Below, piece after piece: positions 1 through 9,502 of a stretch of DNA of 58,507 bases. A program made the position numbers and the translations under genes. The notes under the pieces are model-generated. The model ran no database searches. It had not been told where the DNA came from and saw nothing but the letters and a program-made list of their open reading frames with translations. The stretch spans positions 1 through 58,507 of the forward strand of contig NZ_JAGBLU010000015.1 of assembly GCF_017635265.1 (NCBI RefSeq), read 5' to 3'. This stretch comes from Butyrivibrio sp. (GTDB lineage: Bacteria > Bacillota > Clostridia > Lachnospirales > Lachnospiraceae). Numbering within the stretch: the stretch's first letter is position 1; each line of letters starts with the position of its first letter.

Positions 1-1422
1 ACAACCTGATACGCAGCACTCACCCATACCACGAGCAACTACGGCAGCGTGTGATGTCATACCACCACGAACTGTAAGGATACCCTGAGCAGCCTTCATA
101 CCTGTGATATCTTCTGGAGATGTCTCAAGACGAACAAGAACAACCTTCTCGCCTCTTGCAGCCCATTCTACAGCGTCATCAGCTGTGAATACAATCTTAC
201 CGCAAGCAGCTCCCGGTGATGCACCAAGACCTTTTCCAAGTGGTGTTGCAGCCTTTAAAGCAGCAGCATCGAACTGTGGATGAAGAAGTGTATCAAGGTT
301 TCTTGGATCGATCATTGCTACAGCTTCTTCTGGAGTCTTGTGTCCCTCATCAACGAGGTCGCAGGCGATCTTAAGAGCAGCAGGAGCTGTTCTCTTACCA
401 TTACGGCACTGAAGCATGTAAAGCTTCTTATTTTCAACTGTGAACTCCATATCCTGCATATCGTGGTAGTGATTCTCAAGAGTCTCACAAACCTTGATGA
501 ACTCAGCATATGCTTCTGGGAATTCTTTTTCCATCTGAGCGATTGGCATAGGTGTACGAACACCGGCAACTACGTCCTCACCCTGAGCATTGATAAGGAA
601 CTCGCCCATAAGTTTATTCTCACCTGTTGCAGGGTCACGAGTAAATGCAACACCTGTACCAGATTCATTGTTAAGGTTACCGAATACCATAGGCATTACG
701 TTAACAGCTGTTCCCCATGAATATGGGATATCGTTATCACGACGATATACGTTAGCACGAGGGTTATCCCATGAACGGAATACAGCCTCGATAGCAAGCT
801 TAAGCTGCTCTACAGGATCTGAAGGGAAGTCCTTGCCAAGCTGTTTCTTGTACTCAGCCTTGAACTGTTCAGCAAGCTCTTTAAGATCTGCTGCTGTAAG
901 ATCAACGTCAAACTTAACACCCTTCTTCTCTTTCATCTCGTCGATAAGCTGCTCGAAGTACTTCTTACCAACTTCCATAACTACATCTGAGAACATCTGA
1001 ATGAAACGACGGTATGAATCATATACGAAACGCTCGAATGCAGGATCAGGATTGCCCTTGATCATTGCTGCTACAACGTCGTCGTTAAGACCGAGGTTGA
1101 GGATTGTGTCCATCATACCCGGCATAGATGCACGAGCACCTGAACGTACAGAAACAAGAAGAGGATTCTGAAGATCTCCGAATTTCTTACCGTTGATCTC
1201 TTCCATCTTCTTAACGCCTTCCATAGCCTGAGCCATGATCTCGTCGTTAATCTTACGTCCATCTTCATAATACTGTGTGCAGGCCTCTGTTGTGATTGTG
1301 AAGCCCTGTGGTACCGGGAGTCCGATGCTTGTCATTTCAGCAAGGTTAGCACCCTTACCACCAAGAAGGTTACGCATTGTCATGTTACCTTCACTGAACA
1401 TATAAACCCACTTGTTCGCCAT
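1..1422 (-). CDS. ppdK: Pyruvate, phosphate dikinase, N-terminal part (cut by window edge)
   Basis: This gene makes PPDK, which interconverts pyruvate, ATP and Pi with phosphoenolpyruvate, AMP and PPi in the cytoplasm; anaerobes use it as a PPi-linked glycolytic step. The first 474 codons are visible (the family is usually about 875 aa). The start region reads MANKWVYMFSEGNMTMRNLL, followed by the GGKGANLAEM motif of the nucleotide-binding domain. The phosphohistidine motif GGMTSHAAVVARGMG is present, with the catalytic His at about residue 458. The PEP-binding C-terminal barrel lies outside the window. The ATG is preceded by GGTAAAAAC. The upstream neighbour is a GDPD gene on the same strand 38 bp away, but no functional link is evident. 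Confidence 0.96.
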   Translation of the reverse strand, partial: MANKWVYMFSEGNMTMRNLLGGKGANLAEMTSIGLPVPQGFTITTEACTQYYEDGRKINDEIMAQAMEGVKKMEEINGKKFGDLQNPLLVSVRSGARASMPGMMDTILNLGLNDDVVAAMIKGNPDPAFERFVYDSYRRFIQMFSDVVMEVGKKYFEQLIDEMKEKKGVKFDVDLTAADLKELAEQFKAEYKKQLGKDFPSDPVEQLKLAIEAVFRSWDNPRANVYRRDNDIPYSWGTAVNVMPMVFGNLNNESGTGVAFTRDPATGENKLMGEFLINAQGEDVVAGVRTPMPIAQMEKEFPEAYAEFIKVCETLENHYHDMQDMEFTVENKKLYMLQCRNGKRTAPAALKIACDLVDEGHKTPEEAVAMIDPRNLDTLLHPQFDAAALKAATPLGKGLGASPGAACGKIVFTADDAVEWAARGEKVVLVRLETSPEDITGMKAAQGILTVRGGMTSHAAVVARGMGECCVSGC

Positions 1423-1460
1423 GTTTTTACCTTTACCCTTTCAAAACTAATAATAATTAT

Positions 1461-2360
1461 TTATAATTTAGCTCCGGTTTTCGGAACGAAACTATCAAAA
1501 ATGAAAATATCAAAATTCTTTTTGGCTCTCTCAAGCTCTTCTTCAGACTTTATAGTCCAGGCTGCAGCAACATTCTTGTATAAACTTCTGCATAATCTTC
1601 TGGATATATTGTCTGCATATTTGTGATTGTATGCGATAAAATCCGGTTTGGTTATAAAGTTCAAAAGCAAATTTGTAAGAATGAAATACATAGGTCCCTT
1701 AAACTCATCCGGCTTGTCCTTGTGAAATGCATCTGAAAGCTGTCCTCTCATAACCTCCGGATGATTCTTCCTGTACCAGTGAACTCCCAATGGGTTAAAG
1801 GATTCAATACAGTACAGTCCGTTGTAAGTAGCAAGCATTTTATCAACTACTCCGCATAAAGACAGGTCTGTAAATTCAATCTTAAGTTCAACTATGAGCG
1901 GAACCTTGCCGTTTACAAGCTTAAGGAAATCTTCAAACTTAGGAATCTTTTCTTCTGAATCAAGCAGGTGAAAAGCCATTAACTCGTCATATGTATAGTC
2001 TATAACTTTCCCTTTTACTCCAATTGAACCATCTTCATTAATAACGGCATCTTCAGGAGCTTTACCTTCTTCATATCTGGCAACTCTGGCCAGCGTAAAA
2101 TCATGAAAAATCACCGGCACATTATCCTTTGTCAGCTGCACGTCGCACTCTATTCCGAATCCACCATCAACAGCCTTTTTGAAAGCAACCATTGAATTTT
2201 CGGGAGCATCGGATGTATTATCGTGCAATCCCCTGTGTGCATAAAGAACTTTTGTGAAAGGTTCCCTTGAAGGCCTGTGTATCATTCTGGGCATTATCAT
2301 AAGGAAATACAATACTGCAATCACCGGAACAATAATAGCTAAAACCTTCAAAAAAAACAT
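1461..2360 (-). CDS. Membrane-anchored glycerophosphodiester phosphodiesterase (GDPD family)
   Basis: The predicted role is hydrolysis of glycerophosphodiesters from phospholipids or teichoic acids to glycerol-3-phosphate and an alcohol. The 299-aa protein begins with one hydrophobic segment (residues about 3-24) and then carries the GDPD signature: YAHRGLHDN, then PENS, then IECDVQLTKD and VIFHDFTL, which contain the expected metal and catalytic His/Glu/Asp residues. I chose the ATG at 2360 because GGGAAG precedes it at good spacing; a TTG nine codons upstream is also in frame but its GGAG is only 2 nt away. It has the same strand as ppdK. The substrate cannot be told from sequence. Confidence 0.9.
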   Translation of the reverse strand: MFFLKVLAIIVPVIAVLYFLMIMPRMIHRPSREPFTKVLYAHRGLHDNTSDAPENSMVAFKKAVDGGFGIECDVQLTKDNVPVIFHDFTLARVARYEEGKAPEDAVINEDGSIGVKGKVIDYTYDELMAFHLLDSEEKIPKFEDFLKLVNGKVPLIVELKIEFTDLSLCGVVDKMLATYNGLYCIESFNPLGVHWYRKNHPEVMRGQLSDAFHKDKPDEFKGPMYFILTNLLLNFITKPDFIAYNHKYADNISRRLCRSLYKNVAAAWTIKSEEELERAKKNFDIFIFDSFVPKTGAKL

Positions 2361-2748
2361 ATACTCACTTCCCAAGTTAAATATCAACGCTCCGTTAATT
2401 TATATACGTAACGCGTCCGCTAAATATTTTACAGCCATATTTCATATAAAGCAATATTATTTTATTAGGAAATTACAACAGCTTAAACGTTTAAATAAAT
2501 TAAAAACATGCATAGTATCACATTTTAAAAGCGGCGTACAATCAAATGGTGATTGAATGCCGCTTTCAAGGAGTTCTTGCATTTTGCAATTATACATGCA
2601 AATTTTTTTCAACAAATTGTGTCAATACAATTACAGATACCAAATATTGTTGTCTTTAATTATAAAAATTATGTAAACTTGCATTTTATAGCCTTTTTAG
2701 AAAGTTTTCTTGCATTTTTACGTTTGCTCAAATAGTTATTATCGTTAT
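2361..2748. other. Intergenic region without a gene (388 bp)
   Basis: No open frame here has a ribosome site or recognisable product. The stretch is very AT-rich. It should hold the promoter of the GDPD gene at its left end and the 3' untranslated end of the GH31 gene at its right end. The only structure I can see is the inverted repeat listed separately at 2528-2566. Confidence 0.6.
2528..2566 (-). terminator. Probable terminator of the GH127-GH31 operon
   Basis: An inverted repeat pairs AAAGCGGC (2528-2535) with GCCGCTTT (2559-2566); an inner AATCA/TGATT pair extends the stem. Read on the minus strand the second arm runs into CTTTTAAAA. It lies about 180 bp past the GH31 stop codon, so it is a plausible but not tight terminator. 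Confidence 0.5.
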
Positions 2749-4779
2749 TTAAAACATAAAATTCAATTCTTTATCCTCTCTATAGAATACAGGAAGTCTT
2801 TCTATTGGCGCATCAGCTGCAATATCCTGACCGCCGGCAAATTTTTCACCGGTAAATGCATTAATCCAATTACATCCTGAAGGAAGGTAGACATTTCTTT
2901 TGACTTGTCCTTTATGACATATCGGCGCAACCAGCAGATTACCTCCAAACATGTATTCATCGGTAATGTTCCATGTTCTCTCATCCTGTGGAAATTCAAA
3001 GAACAACGTTCTGATAACAGGCTTTCCGGTTTCTGAAGCTTCTTTCATTATAGAGCGGATATAGTCCCTCATGCTCTCTCTTATTTCTATAAAACGTTTC
3101 ATTATATGGTAATTCTTTTCACCATAGCTCCAGATTTCATTGGCTGCTCCCGTAACTTCACGCTCTTCCCCCGCCTTATTGATTATCTTACTGTGAGGGA
3201 GCCTGCTGCCGTGCATCCTCATAACAGGGCAAAAGCATCCAAACTGGAACCATCTGATAAGAAGCTCCCTGAATTCTTCGCTGTCAACTTCTCCGCCGTG
3301 GAATCCTCCGATATCCGTTGTCCACCATGGAATACCTGCAATTCCCATCTGAAGCCCGGCTACTATCTGTTTCCTGAAATCCTCCCATGAGGACATGATA
3401 TCCCCGGACCATACAAGAGCTCCATATCTCTGGCTTCCAACCCACGCACACCTTATAAGATTGACAATTGTTTCCTGACCGTTTTCTTTTTGTCCTTCGT
3501 AAAAGAGCCTTGCATATTCTCTTGGATATATATTGCCTGTTTCCAAAACAGATCCTGCAAAATACTGATAATTTTCATAATCATATCCCGTAAACTCAGG
3601 CTCGGCCTCATCAAGCCAAAAGGTATTGATTCCCAGATCTGCATAATTCTTTTTTACTTTATTCCACACATACTTTCTGGTTCTGGGATTGGTTGCATCC
3701 ATAAAGAGATTGTCTCCATGGAAAACCATCTGGACATCAACTCCGGAGCGGCTCTTAACAAGAAGTCCCTGCTGCTTCATTTCCGGGTAATTCTCACTTC
3801 TGATATCAACCTGCGGCCAGAATGAAACCATGCACTCTATTCCCATGCTCTTTAGCTCATCGATCATTTTCTTGGGATTTGGGAAATACTCTGTGTCAAA
3901 TCGCCAATCGCCGCATCTTGGCCAGTGATAATAGTCAATAACAAGTACATCCACAGGAACGCCTCTTTTGTGGTACTCTCTTGCTATATCCAAAACCTGC
4001 TCTTCATTGTAATAGCGAAGCTTGCATTGCCAGTACCCAAGGCCATACTCCGGCATCATAGGCGCTCTTCCGACTACTGCTGTAAAGTTTGTTATTATCT
4101 CCTGCGGCGTGTCCCCTGCTGTAATCCAATAGTCAAGCTGCTTTGTTTCCTCTGCAACCCACTCTGTTGTATCAAGTCCAAAGTGTACTTCCCCAATTGC
4201 AGGATTGTTCCACAAAAATCCATATCCTTTGTCAGAAAGAACAAACGGTATACTCGCCTGTGAATTTCTATGTGCCAATTCCAGATTGCACCCTTTTAAA
4301 TTCATTCGTTCCTGCTGATACTGTCCCATTCCATAAAGCTTCTCGCAACTATCCGAGCTAAATCTGACCTTCAACCTGAAATTATCGCCGCTTATTCTTT
4401 TAAAACTCCTTGCCTTTAAAGAGAGTGCACCGCCATTGGGTATTTCTTCAAGAAGAAGTTTTCCTGTTTTAGTCTCATAAAAAGATATTCTCAAAGCATT
4501 TCCCCAAGGCTGAACAAAGCACCTTGCAGTTATATTGCCATTTGTTATGGTTGCTCTCCTGCCCGGATCGGCGTCGCCTTCGCTTCCGTCTGTCTTTGAA
4601 ACATCGATATCAGCCGTAATTTTATTTTCCGGTTCAAGCAGTCCGTAGTTTATATCACTTATATCTCCCAGAAATACACTTCGAACCCTGAAACTACTTT
4701 CTCCCCAGGGTTCAATCTGAAGTGTTTCTCCATTTTCGCGAAATACTAATTTACCATCTTCATTTGAAAAAAACTGCAT
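2749..4779 (-). CDS. Glycoside hydrolase family 31 (alpha-xylosidase / alpha-glucosidase type)
   Basis: The 676-aa protein has the GH31 layout: an N-terminal beta-sandwich, then the catalytic barrel from about residue 240. The nucleophile region reads FWLDEAEPEF (nucleophile Asp about 390) and the acid/base region reads VWSGDIMSSW (Asp about 460). PWWTTDIGGFHGG and RMHGSR, typical of the active-site loops, are also present. It lacks a signal peptide, so it should act in the cytoplasm on imported oligosaccharides. It follows the GH127 gene by 9 bp, in one operon opposite an AraC regulator. The WLDEAEPE form is common in alpha-xylosidase-like members, but specificity (alpha-xyloside or alpha-glucoside) is inference. 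Confidence 0.93.
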   Translation of the reverse strand: MQFFSNEDGKLVFRENGETLQIEPWGESSFRVRSVFLGDISDINYGLLEPENKITADIDVSKTDGSEGDADPGRRATITNGNITARCFVQPWGNALRISFYETKTGKLLLEEIPNGGALSLKARSFKRISGDNFRLKVRFSSDSCEKLYGMGQYQQERMNLKGCNLELAHRNSQASIPFVLSDKGYGFLWNNPAIGEVHFGLDTTEWVAEETKQLDYWITAGDTPQEIITNFTAVVGRAPMMPEYGLGYWQCKLRYYNEEQVLDIAREYHKRGVPVDVLVIDYYHWPRCGDWRFDTEYFPNPKKMIDELKSMGIECMVSFWPQVDIRSENYPEMKQQGLLVKSRSGVDVQMVFHGDNLFMDATNPRTRKYVWNKVKKNYADLGINTFWLDEAEPEFTGYDYENYQYFAGSVLETGNIYPREYARLFYEGQKENGQETIVNLIRCAWVGSQRYGALVWSGDIMSSWEDFRKQIVAGLQMGIAGIPWWTTDIGGFHGGEVDSEEFRELLIRWFQFGCFCPVMRMHGSRLPHSKIINKAGEEREVTGAANEIWSYGEKNYHIMKRFIEIRESMRDYIRSIMKEASETGKPVIRTLFFEFPQDERTWNITDEYMFGGNLLVAPICHKGQVKRNVYLPSGCNWINAFTGEKFAGGQDIAADAPIERLPVFYREDKELNFMF

Positions 4780-4788
4780 TTTTTCACC

Positions 4789-6726
4789 TCACGCTTTCAG
4801 ATGCCAATATATTCCGTAGCTTTCTTTATACTGATTAAAATGAGTAGTAAACACAAGATTTTTGTCGGTTCCTGTCAGATCAAATTCCATTTCGCCATCT
4901 CTTTTAACAAGATGCCTGTCAAGATTCTCAAGGAATTCACCAACGGATTTTTCATCTAATATATTAATATCATCATTATCAACACACTTTGACTCTGCCA
5001 CACTTACATTTACACCATGTGACCTGCATTCCATTTTCTTGTTTCCAAGTCTTGCAGAGAGCACAAATGGTCCATAACAGAATGCAAAAGAGCTTTCATT
5101 ATCAACAAGACCGCTGTAATACGTTCCCATAGGCAAGGTGACTTCTATATTCGCACCGGAACTTATCATTTCGCTTTTTATAATATAAAATCCTTCGCAT
5201 TCCCTTAGTACAACAGAAGTATTATCTACCCTGATAAGAGCCTTACCATTAAGCCATGTAGGAATCCTAAGATATATATCATCTTTTACTGTTTTTCCCT
5301 GCTTTGGCTCTATATTTATCCTAACCACATCAGATTTTGTAAGATCACATTCCTGTATAAGAACATAATCTTCAAGTTCAAGCTTTGACGCAAGGTAAAG
5401 AGCTACAGCAAGTTTTCCCTCTGTTCTGTAATAGATGCCACACTGAAGCTTTGTAAAATTCTCATATCCTGTTCCTGTACAGCACCAGAAATTCCCGTCA
5501 AGAGTGTTAAATACCTTAAAGTAACCTGTAGCCATTGGCTGAAAATAAGTGGTAAATCCGCTTTCATGGTTTTGAGATGCCATGATTGCATTTATAAGTG
5601 TCTTTTCGGAATAATCAAGATATTTCTTTTTCCCTGTGGCCGCAAAAAGCCTTCTTGAAAGCTTAAGCATGTTGTAAGTATTACAGGTCTCATTATTTAC
5701 ATTGGTTCTCTCGGCATCAAGAACATCATCCTCGCCAAAATGTTCGTTCTCGCTGTTTCCACCTGTTACATAGGTATGTTTCCCAACTACCATCTCCCAG
5801 TAGCTTTCAGCATACTCAAGGTATCTTTTTTCGGATCTGTCAGCCTCATACCTTGCAAGCGCACCTATAAACTTTGGAATCATAGTATTGGCATGCATGT
5901 TATTTAAGACATTACTTTTGCCGGACAAAACATCTTCAAAAAGCTCGATTTCATCGAAGCTATGAGCAGCAGCAAAATATTCCCCAAAATCAGGTTCATA
6001 TTCTTCGCCACCATTATTCTTTAAATCTTTGTTAATCTCATAAAGCTCATACAGGCAATCATTCATTCCGCCATATTCGATACCAAGTACCGTTCTCTTA
6101 GTGCCTGTATTCCACTTTTTAGTTCTTCTTGATATCCAAAGTCCCAGGCTGTTTGCAATTTCAAGAGCAGTTTTATTTCCCGCAAGTTTAAAAGCTGCAT
6201 TAAGTCCGCTCAAAATCTTATGCATCGTATACCACGGCACCCAGGCCTGGGTAAATATATCCTGTTTTCCTCTCTCCACATTATCAAACTGCAAAGCAGG
6301 GTTATCTATAAAATCCTGATTGATGAGTGAAGCTCCAAATATATATCCTTCGTAGCTGGTACCACATGTCAGCTTCTGGCACTCTTTCAGCCCGTCTATC
6401 AGATAGTCAAGGCGCTCTTTTACCTCACCCTGTTCAGATATTGATAATCCCAGATTTATCTGTGCCTGCGAAAGAGCCTTGATGTAATGCCCAAGTGTGT
6501 GTCCGGCAATAAGACCATCTTCCCAGCCGCCATATCGTTTTTTCCCTTTCATTAGTATTTTTTTAGAGTTTTCATCAATCCCACCAATGATTGAAGCAGT
6601 CTCTCTGAACCCGGCAAGAAGCCTGTCAGGATCCAAAAGCAGCATATTTTTCACATCAAGGTGAAGCGCTTCATCGAAGTATCTGTCTGTAACCTCTACG
6701 CTTTTCAAATTTGTTAATTCCCACAT
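4789..6726 (-). CDS. Glycoside hydrolase family 127, beta-L-arabinofuranosidase-like
   Basis: The predicted product removes beta-L-arabinofuranose from plant glycan fragments (hydroxyproline-rich glycoproteins, pectin side chains). The 645-aa sequence carries the GH127 (formerly DUF1680) signatures: GGWEDGLIAGHTLGHY near residue 66, YTMHKILSGL, ETCNTYNMLKL (Glu346, Cys348) and WCCTGTGYEN (Cys415, Cys416). In the studied family member HypBA1 a Glu and three Cys bind zinc and one Cys is the nucleophile; all four positions are kept here. No signal peptide, so it is cytoplasmic. It is first in a two-gene operon with GH31. The ATG at 6726 gives MWELTNLKSV, the usual N-terminus. Confidence 0.93.
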   Translation of the reverse strand: MWELTNLKSVEVTDRYFDEALHLDVKNMLLLDPDRLLAGFRETASIIGGIDENSKKILMKGKKRYGGWEDGLIAGHTLGHYIKALSQAQINLGLSISEQGEVKERLDYLIDGLKECQKLTCGTSYEGYIFGASLINQDFIDNPALQFDNVERGKQDIFTQAWVPWYTMHKILSGLNAAFKLAGNKTALEIANSLGLWISRRTKKWNTGTKRTVLGIEYGGMNDCLYELYEINKDLKNNGGEEYEPDFGEYFAAAHSFDEIELFEDVLSGKSNVLNNMHANTMIPKFIGALARYEADRSEKRYLEYAESYWEMVVGKHTYVTGGNSENEHFGEDDVLDAERTNVNNETCNTYNMLKLSRRLFAATGKKKYLDYSEKTLINAIMASQNHESGFTTYFQPMATGYFKVFNTLDGNFWCCTGTGYENFTKLQCGIYYRTEGKLAVALYLASKLELEDYVLIQECDLTKSDVVRINIEPKQGKTVKDDIYLRIPTWLNGKALIRVDNTSVVLRECEGFYIIKSEMISSGANIEVTLPMGTYYSGLVDNESSFAFCYGPFVLSARLGNKKMECRSHGVNVSVAESKCVDNDDINILDEKSVGEFLENLDRHLVKRDGEMEFDLTGTDKNLVFTTHFNQYKESYGIYWHLKA

Positions 6727-6897
6727 TTTCTGTTATCCTCTCAATATGCATATTGCACTATAAAAAGGTTAGCATTTCCGCTGTTTTAGTAAAATAGCAC
6801 AATGATAGAAAGGGTGTAATTTTAGAACATCTTCAAGTTACCTTGTTTTTGTGATATTATTGATGCAAGTAGAGATCAATGTGTAAATTTCATTCGC

Positions 6898-6928
6898 ATT
6901 TTGTGTCATTTTTCTACATTTAGTGTCA
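6898..6928. promoter_or_regulatory. Direct repeat, candidate AraC operator
   Basis: Two near-identical 11-mers, ATTTTGTGTCA (6898-6908) and ATTTAGTGTCA (6918-6928), lie in the same orientation exactly 20 bp apart, which is two helical turns. They sit in the 271-bp divergent region between the GH127 start (6726) and the AraC start (6998). AraC-family proteins bind paired direct half-sites on one helix face, so this is a reasonable operator for the neighbouring regulator. A TTTACA hexamer follows on the minus strand (6887-6882), but no clear -10 is seen at 17 bp. Confidence 0.5.
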
Positions 6929-6997
6929 AAATATGAATATTTTTTTTTCCCATGATGTATCAACGAATAGTTAAATGCTTGTGAAAGGTAGAAAAAT

Positions 6998-7894
6998 ATG
7001 GCTTTCAGGAAATTTGCTGCAAAAGCACCACATCTTTTAATATTCCCCAAAAATCAAATCTATTGTTACTTAAGAAGTGGTAAATTCAAAGCTCTTTCTA
7101 AGGATTGGAAACACGAGAAGATGCCTTTGGAATTTGATTACGAAATGATTGTAGTCACAGAGGGGACACTTTTTTTAAGATATATGGATGAGGATTTTAC
7201 TGTATCAACAGGGAATTATCTGATACTTCCACCAAGTACGTCAAGCCGCATAGGATTTAAGAAAGCTTACTGCTCTTTTTACTGGATCCATTTTACAGCT
7301 GACCTTGGCTTGTTTCCTGCCAGAGTTGATTCAAGCAGCATTGGTTCGTACAAAAGAGGTAACTGCTTTCTTATGCCGCAAACAGGAATTGTTCCAAAAC
7401 TTGAAAAGATGATTGTTCAGATGAAACAGCTCCAGGATCTTGAAAGAAACAACTATCCTGACATAGCATTAAACGCATCTACCACAGCAATTATTACAGA
7501 GCTTTACGGACAACTGCAGATAGAGTCATCTCTCGAAAAAAATCCATTGGGAAATAATCAGATTTATTCTGATATAGCAGATTATATCAGAAGCAATATT
7601 ACTAAGAACATAAAAATCAGTGAAATAGCTGAAGAATTTGGATATAGCCCCAAATACCTTTCTAACCTATTCAGTAAGGTACAGGGCATATCTCTTAAAC
7701 AGTTTATTATCCAGCAAAAGATTGAGACAGCCTGCTACTACCTTACTGACAGCGACAAAACCATCACAGAAATATCAGCAGAACTTGGTTTTTCTGACAT
7801 GCACAATTTTTCAAGGACCTTTAAAAATGTCATAGGTCTTCCGCCAAAAGTATATCGAAACACCTACGCAAAAAGACTCTTGTACCATGAATAA
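6998..7894 (+). CDS. AraC-family transcriptional regulator with cupin-like sensor domain
   Basis: The 298-aa protein has a sugar-sensor-like N-terminal half (EGTLFLRYMDEDFTVSTGNY, the cupin-type barrel of AraC proteins) and a C-terminal double helix-turn-helix from about residue 190: ISEIAEEFGYSPKYLSNLF and then ITEISAELGFSDMHNFSRTF with a final GLPPKVYR. It is transcribed away from the GH127-GH31 operon and is the obvious candidate for its regulator, responding to an arabinose- or xylose-containing oligosaccharide; that last step is inference. AAAGGTAGAAAAAT precedes the ATG. Confidence 0.92.
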   Translation: MAFRKFAAKAPHLLIFPKNQIYCYLRSGKFKALSKDWKHEKMPLEFDYEMIVVTEGTLFLRYMDEDFTVSTGNYLILPPSTSSRIGFKKAYCSFYWIHFTADLGLFPARVDSSSIGSYKRGNCFLMPQTGIVPKLEKMIVQMKQLQDLERNNYPDIALNASTTAIITELYGQLQIESSLEKNPLGNNQIYSDIADYIRSNITKNIKISEIAEEFGYSPKYLSNLFSKVQGISLKQFIIQQKIETACYYLTDSDKTITEISAELGFSDMHNFSRTFKNVIGLPPKVYRNTYAKRLLYHE

Positions 7895-7925
7895 GAAGCA
7901 TTATTAGTGAGATCTCTTTCAATTA

Positions 7926-8492
7926 TTACAAAACCAAATAGACTGCCAGTTCCACTACGCCGCACATGACCATAACAAGAATCGGGTTCAGCTTTAGTTT
8001 TCTTAATGCAAAGACAGACAATACAAATAAAACAAGCGGCCTTATTGATAGATTTCCCTCAGAAAAACCGATGCTTCCTGATTTAAAAACAGTTGGAATA
8101 AGAATTGATAAGCCTGCTGCGAATATCATAGAAACCACTGCCGGGCGAAGTGAAATGAGGGCATCCTTTAAAAGGGGCATCTCTTTATACCTTGCATACA
8201 ACAGGGCAAGTACCGTAACAAAGATACATGAAGGAAGAATTACTCCTATTGTTGCAACTGTTGCGCCCAAAATACCTGCGGTCTGATTGCCCACAAAGGT
8301 TGCAGCATTTACAGCAATTGGTCCAGGTGTCATTTCAGCAATAGTTACCAGATCCGCAAACTCAGAAGATGAAAGCCAGCCATATTTATCAACAACCTGT
8401 CCGCTTATTAGCGGCATTGCCGCATAACCACCGCCAAAGCTGAATGCCCCAACCTGTAAAAAGGCAAAGAATAATTCCAAATATATACTCAT
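7926..8492 (-). CDS. Chromate-transport (ChrA) family protein, second half of a split pair
   Basis: The 188-aa membrane protein carries the CHR-family motif FSFGGGYAAMPLI near the N-terminus and EMTPGPIAVNAATFVG about residue 54, followed by four or five hydrophobic segments. Full-length ChrA has two such halves; here they are encoded by two genes overlapping by 4 bp (8489-8492), and the two proteins probably form a heterodimeric anion transporter. The substrate in anaerobes is unproven; chromate is only the family name. It is convergent with the AraC gene, 31 bp away. Confidence 0.88.
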   Translation of the reverse strand: MSIYLELFFAFLQVGAFSFGGGYAAMPLISGQVVDKYGWLSSSEFADLVTIAEMTPGPIAVNAATFVGNQTAGILGATVATIGVILPSCIFVTVLALLYARYKEMPLLKDALISLRPAVVSMIFAAGLSILIPTVFKSGSIGFSEGNLSIRPLVLFVLSVFALRKLKLNPILVMVMCGVVELAVYLVL

Positions 8493-9061
8493 ACTCTTTT
8501 ACCTCTCGATAAAATCAATGACCTGAAAACTCCTATTATCAAAGATGCAAATATCAAAAGAACTGCATTTACTTTAAAGTAATAATTCAAAACAAACGAA
8601 AGTATCATAACAATTATTAAGAGCAGGTCTTTCTTTTTTACTATTCCAAAGGCCATATCCCACACTACTGAAACAATCACAGCACTGACTCCTGCCTTCA
8701 TTCCGAATAAAAGAGATTGTATATATGGATTAGTCTTAAAAATAGTATAGAATGCTGATACTACGGTCAAAATGACAAATGGCGGAATTATTGCCCCAAA
8801 GACAGCCACCGCAATTCCCGGGATTCCACAGATCTTATATCCTATGACGATTGCTCCGTTAACTGCAATGGGTCCCGGCGATGACTGGGCAATAGCTACA
8901 TAATCAAGCATCTCTTCCTCATCTATCCACTTTAACTCATCTACAAATTTATTCTTTAAAAGCGTTATAATGACGTATCCTCCGCCAAATGTAAACGCAC
9001 TTAAATATAATGTTGAAAAAAACAGTGTTCTTAACTTATCTTTCAAAATAAAGTCTCCCAA
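8489..9061 (-). CDS. Chromate-transport (ChrA) family protein, first half of a split pair
   Basis: The 190-aa partner of the downstream gene has the same motifs in the same order: FTFGGGYVIITLL near residue 23 and QSSPGPIAVNGAIVIG near residue 55, then repeated hydrophobic helices. It is the first gene of the pair and starts 39 bp after the GlsB-like gene ends, but a strong terminator at 9068-9100 separates them. The ATG at 9061 gives MGDFILKDKL and is preceded by TCGTTTGGGAG (GGGAG directly upstream), while a later start at the FILKDKL region has no better ribosome site. Confidence 0.86.
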   Translation of the reverse strand: MGDFILKDKLRTLFFSTLYLSAFTFGGGYVIITLLKNKFVDELKWIDEEEMLDYVAIAQSSPGPIAVNGAIVIGYKICGIPGIAVAVFGAIIPPFVILTVVSAFYTIFKTNPYIQSLLFGMKAGVSAVIVSVVWDMAFGIVKKKDLLLIIVMILSFVLNYYFKVNAVLLIFASLIIGVFRSLILSRGKRV

Positions 9062-9067
9062 ACGATA

Positions 9068-9100
9068 TAAAAAACTCCGAAAGAGCTATCTTCCGGAGCT
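9068..9100 (-). terminator. Rho-independent terminator after the GlsB-like gene
   Basis: On the minus strand AGCTCCGGAAGA pairs with TCTTTCGGAGTT (arms 9089-9100 and 9073-9084 in plus coordinates) and is followed directly by TTTTTATATC. It begins 7 bp after the stop codon of the small GlsB-like gene and separates it from the chromate-type transporter. Confidence 0.85.
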
Positions 9101-9106
9101 TTTTAA

Positions 9107-9355
9107 TTACTTCAAAAGTTTCTTGCCGGCATAAATTACGATGCAGGAACCTATAACACCAACAATCAGGTTACCAATAATTCCGCTTCCATGAATTCCA
9201 ACAAGTCCAAGAACAAGGTTTCCTACAAATCCACCTATAACACCTAGAATAATGTTTCTTAAAAGGCTTCCATCGTTATTCATGAATTTTCCGGCGATCC
9301 ATCCGGCAATTGCACCAATAATAAGTCCTGTAATAAGACCCATTCCATTTATCAT
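9107..9355 (-). CDS. GlsB/YeaQ/YmgE family small membrane protein
   Basis: This 82-aa, very hydrophobic, glycine-rich protein matches the transglycosylase-associated (GlsB/YeaQ/YmgE) family: GLIIGAIAGWIAGKFM, then NIILGVIGGFVGNLVLGL and NLIVGVIGSCIVIYAGKKLL, giving three membrane segments. These proteins are stress-induced in many bacteria but their molecular function is not settled. It is monocistronic, with a terminator directly behind it. The start MINGMGLITG is preceded by AAAGGGGACAAATAAT. Confidence 0.88.
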   Translation of the reverse strand: MINGMGLITGLIIGAIAGWIAGKFMNNDGSLLRNIILGVIGGFVGNLVLGLVGIHGSGIIGNLIVGVIGSCIVIYAGKKLLK

Positions 9356-9502
9356 ATTATTTGTCCCCTTTCAAATTCTTTTTTCAAAACATAGTATAGC
9401 ATATGCTTTCAAATATACATATTTCTTTTTATGAAAATTACAGCCGGCCAAGCCTTTTCCAACAGCGATTTACCCCTCCCGAATAATTTTACAATTAAAT
9501 TG

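Noticed and set aside
280-1000. Plus-strand open frames opposite ppdK
   Set aside because: The minus strand encodes a fully conserved PPDK; the plus frames are shadows without homology or ribosome sites.
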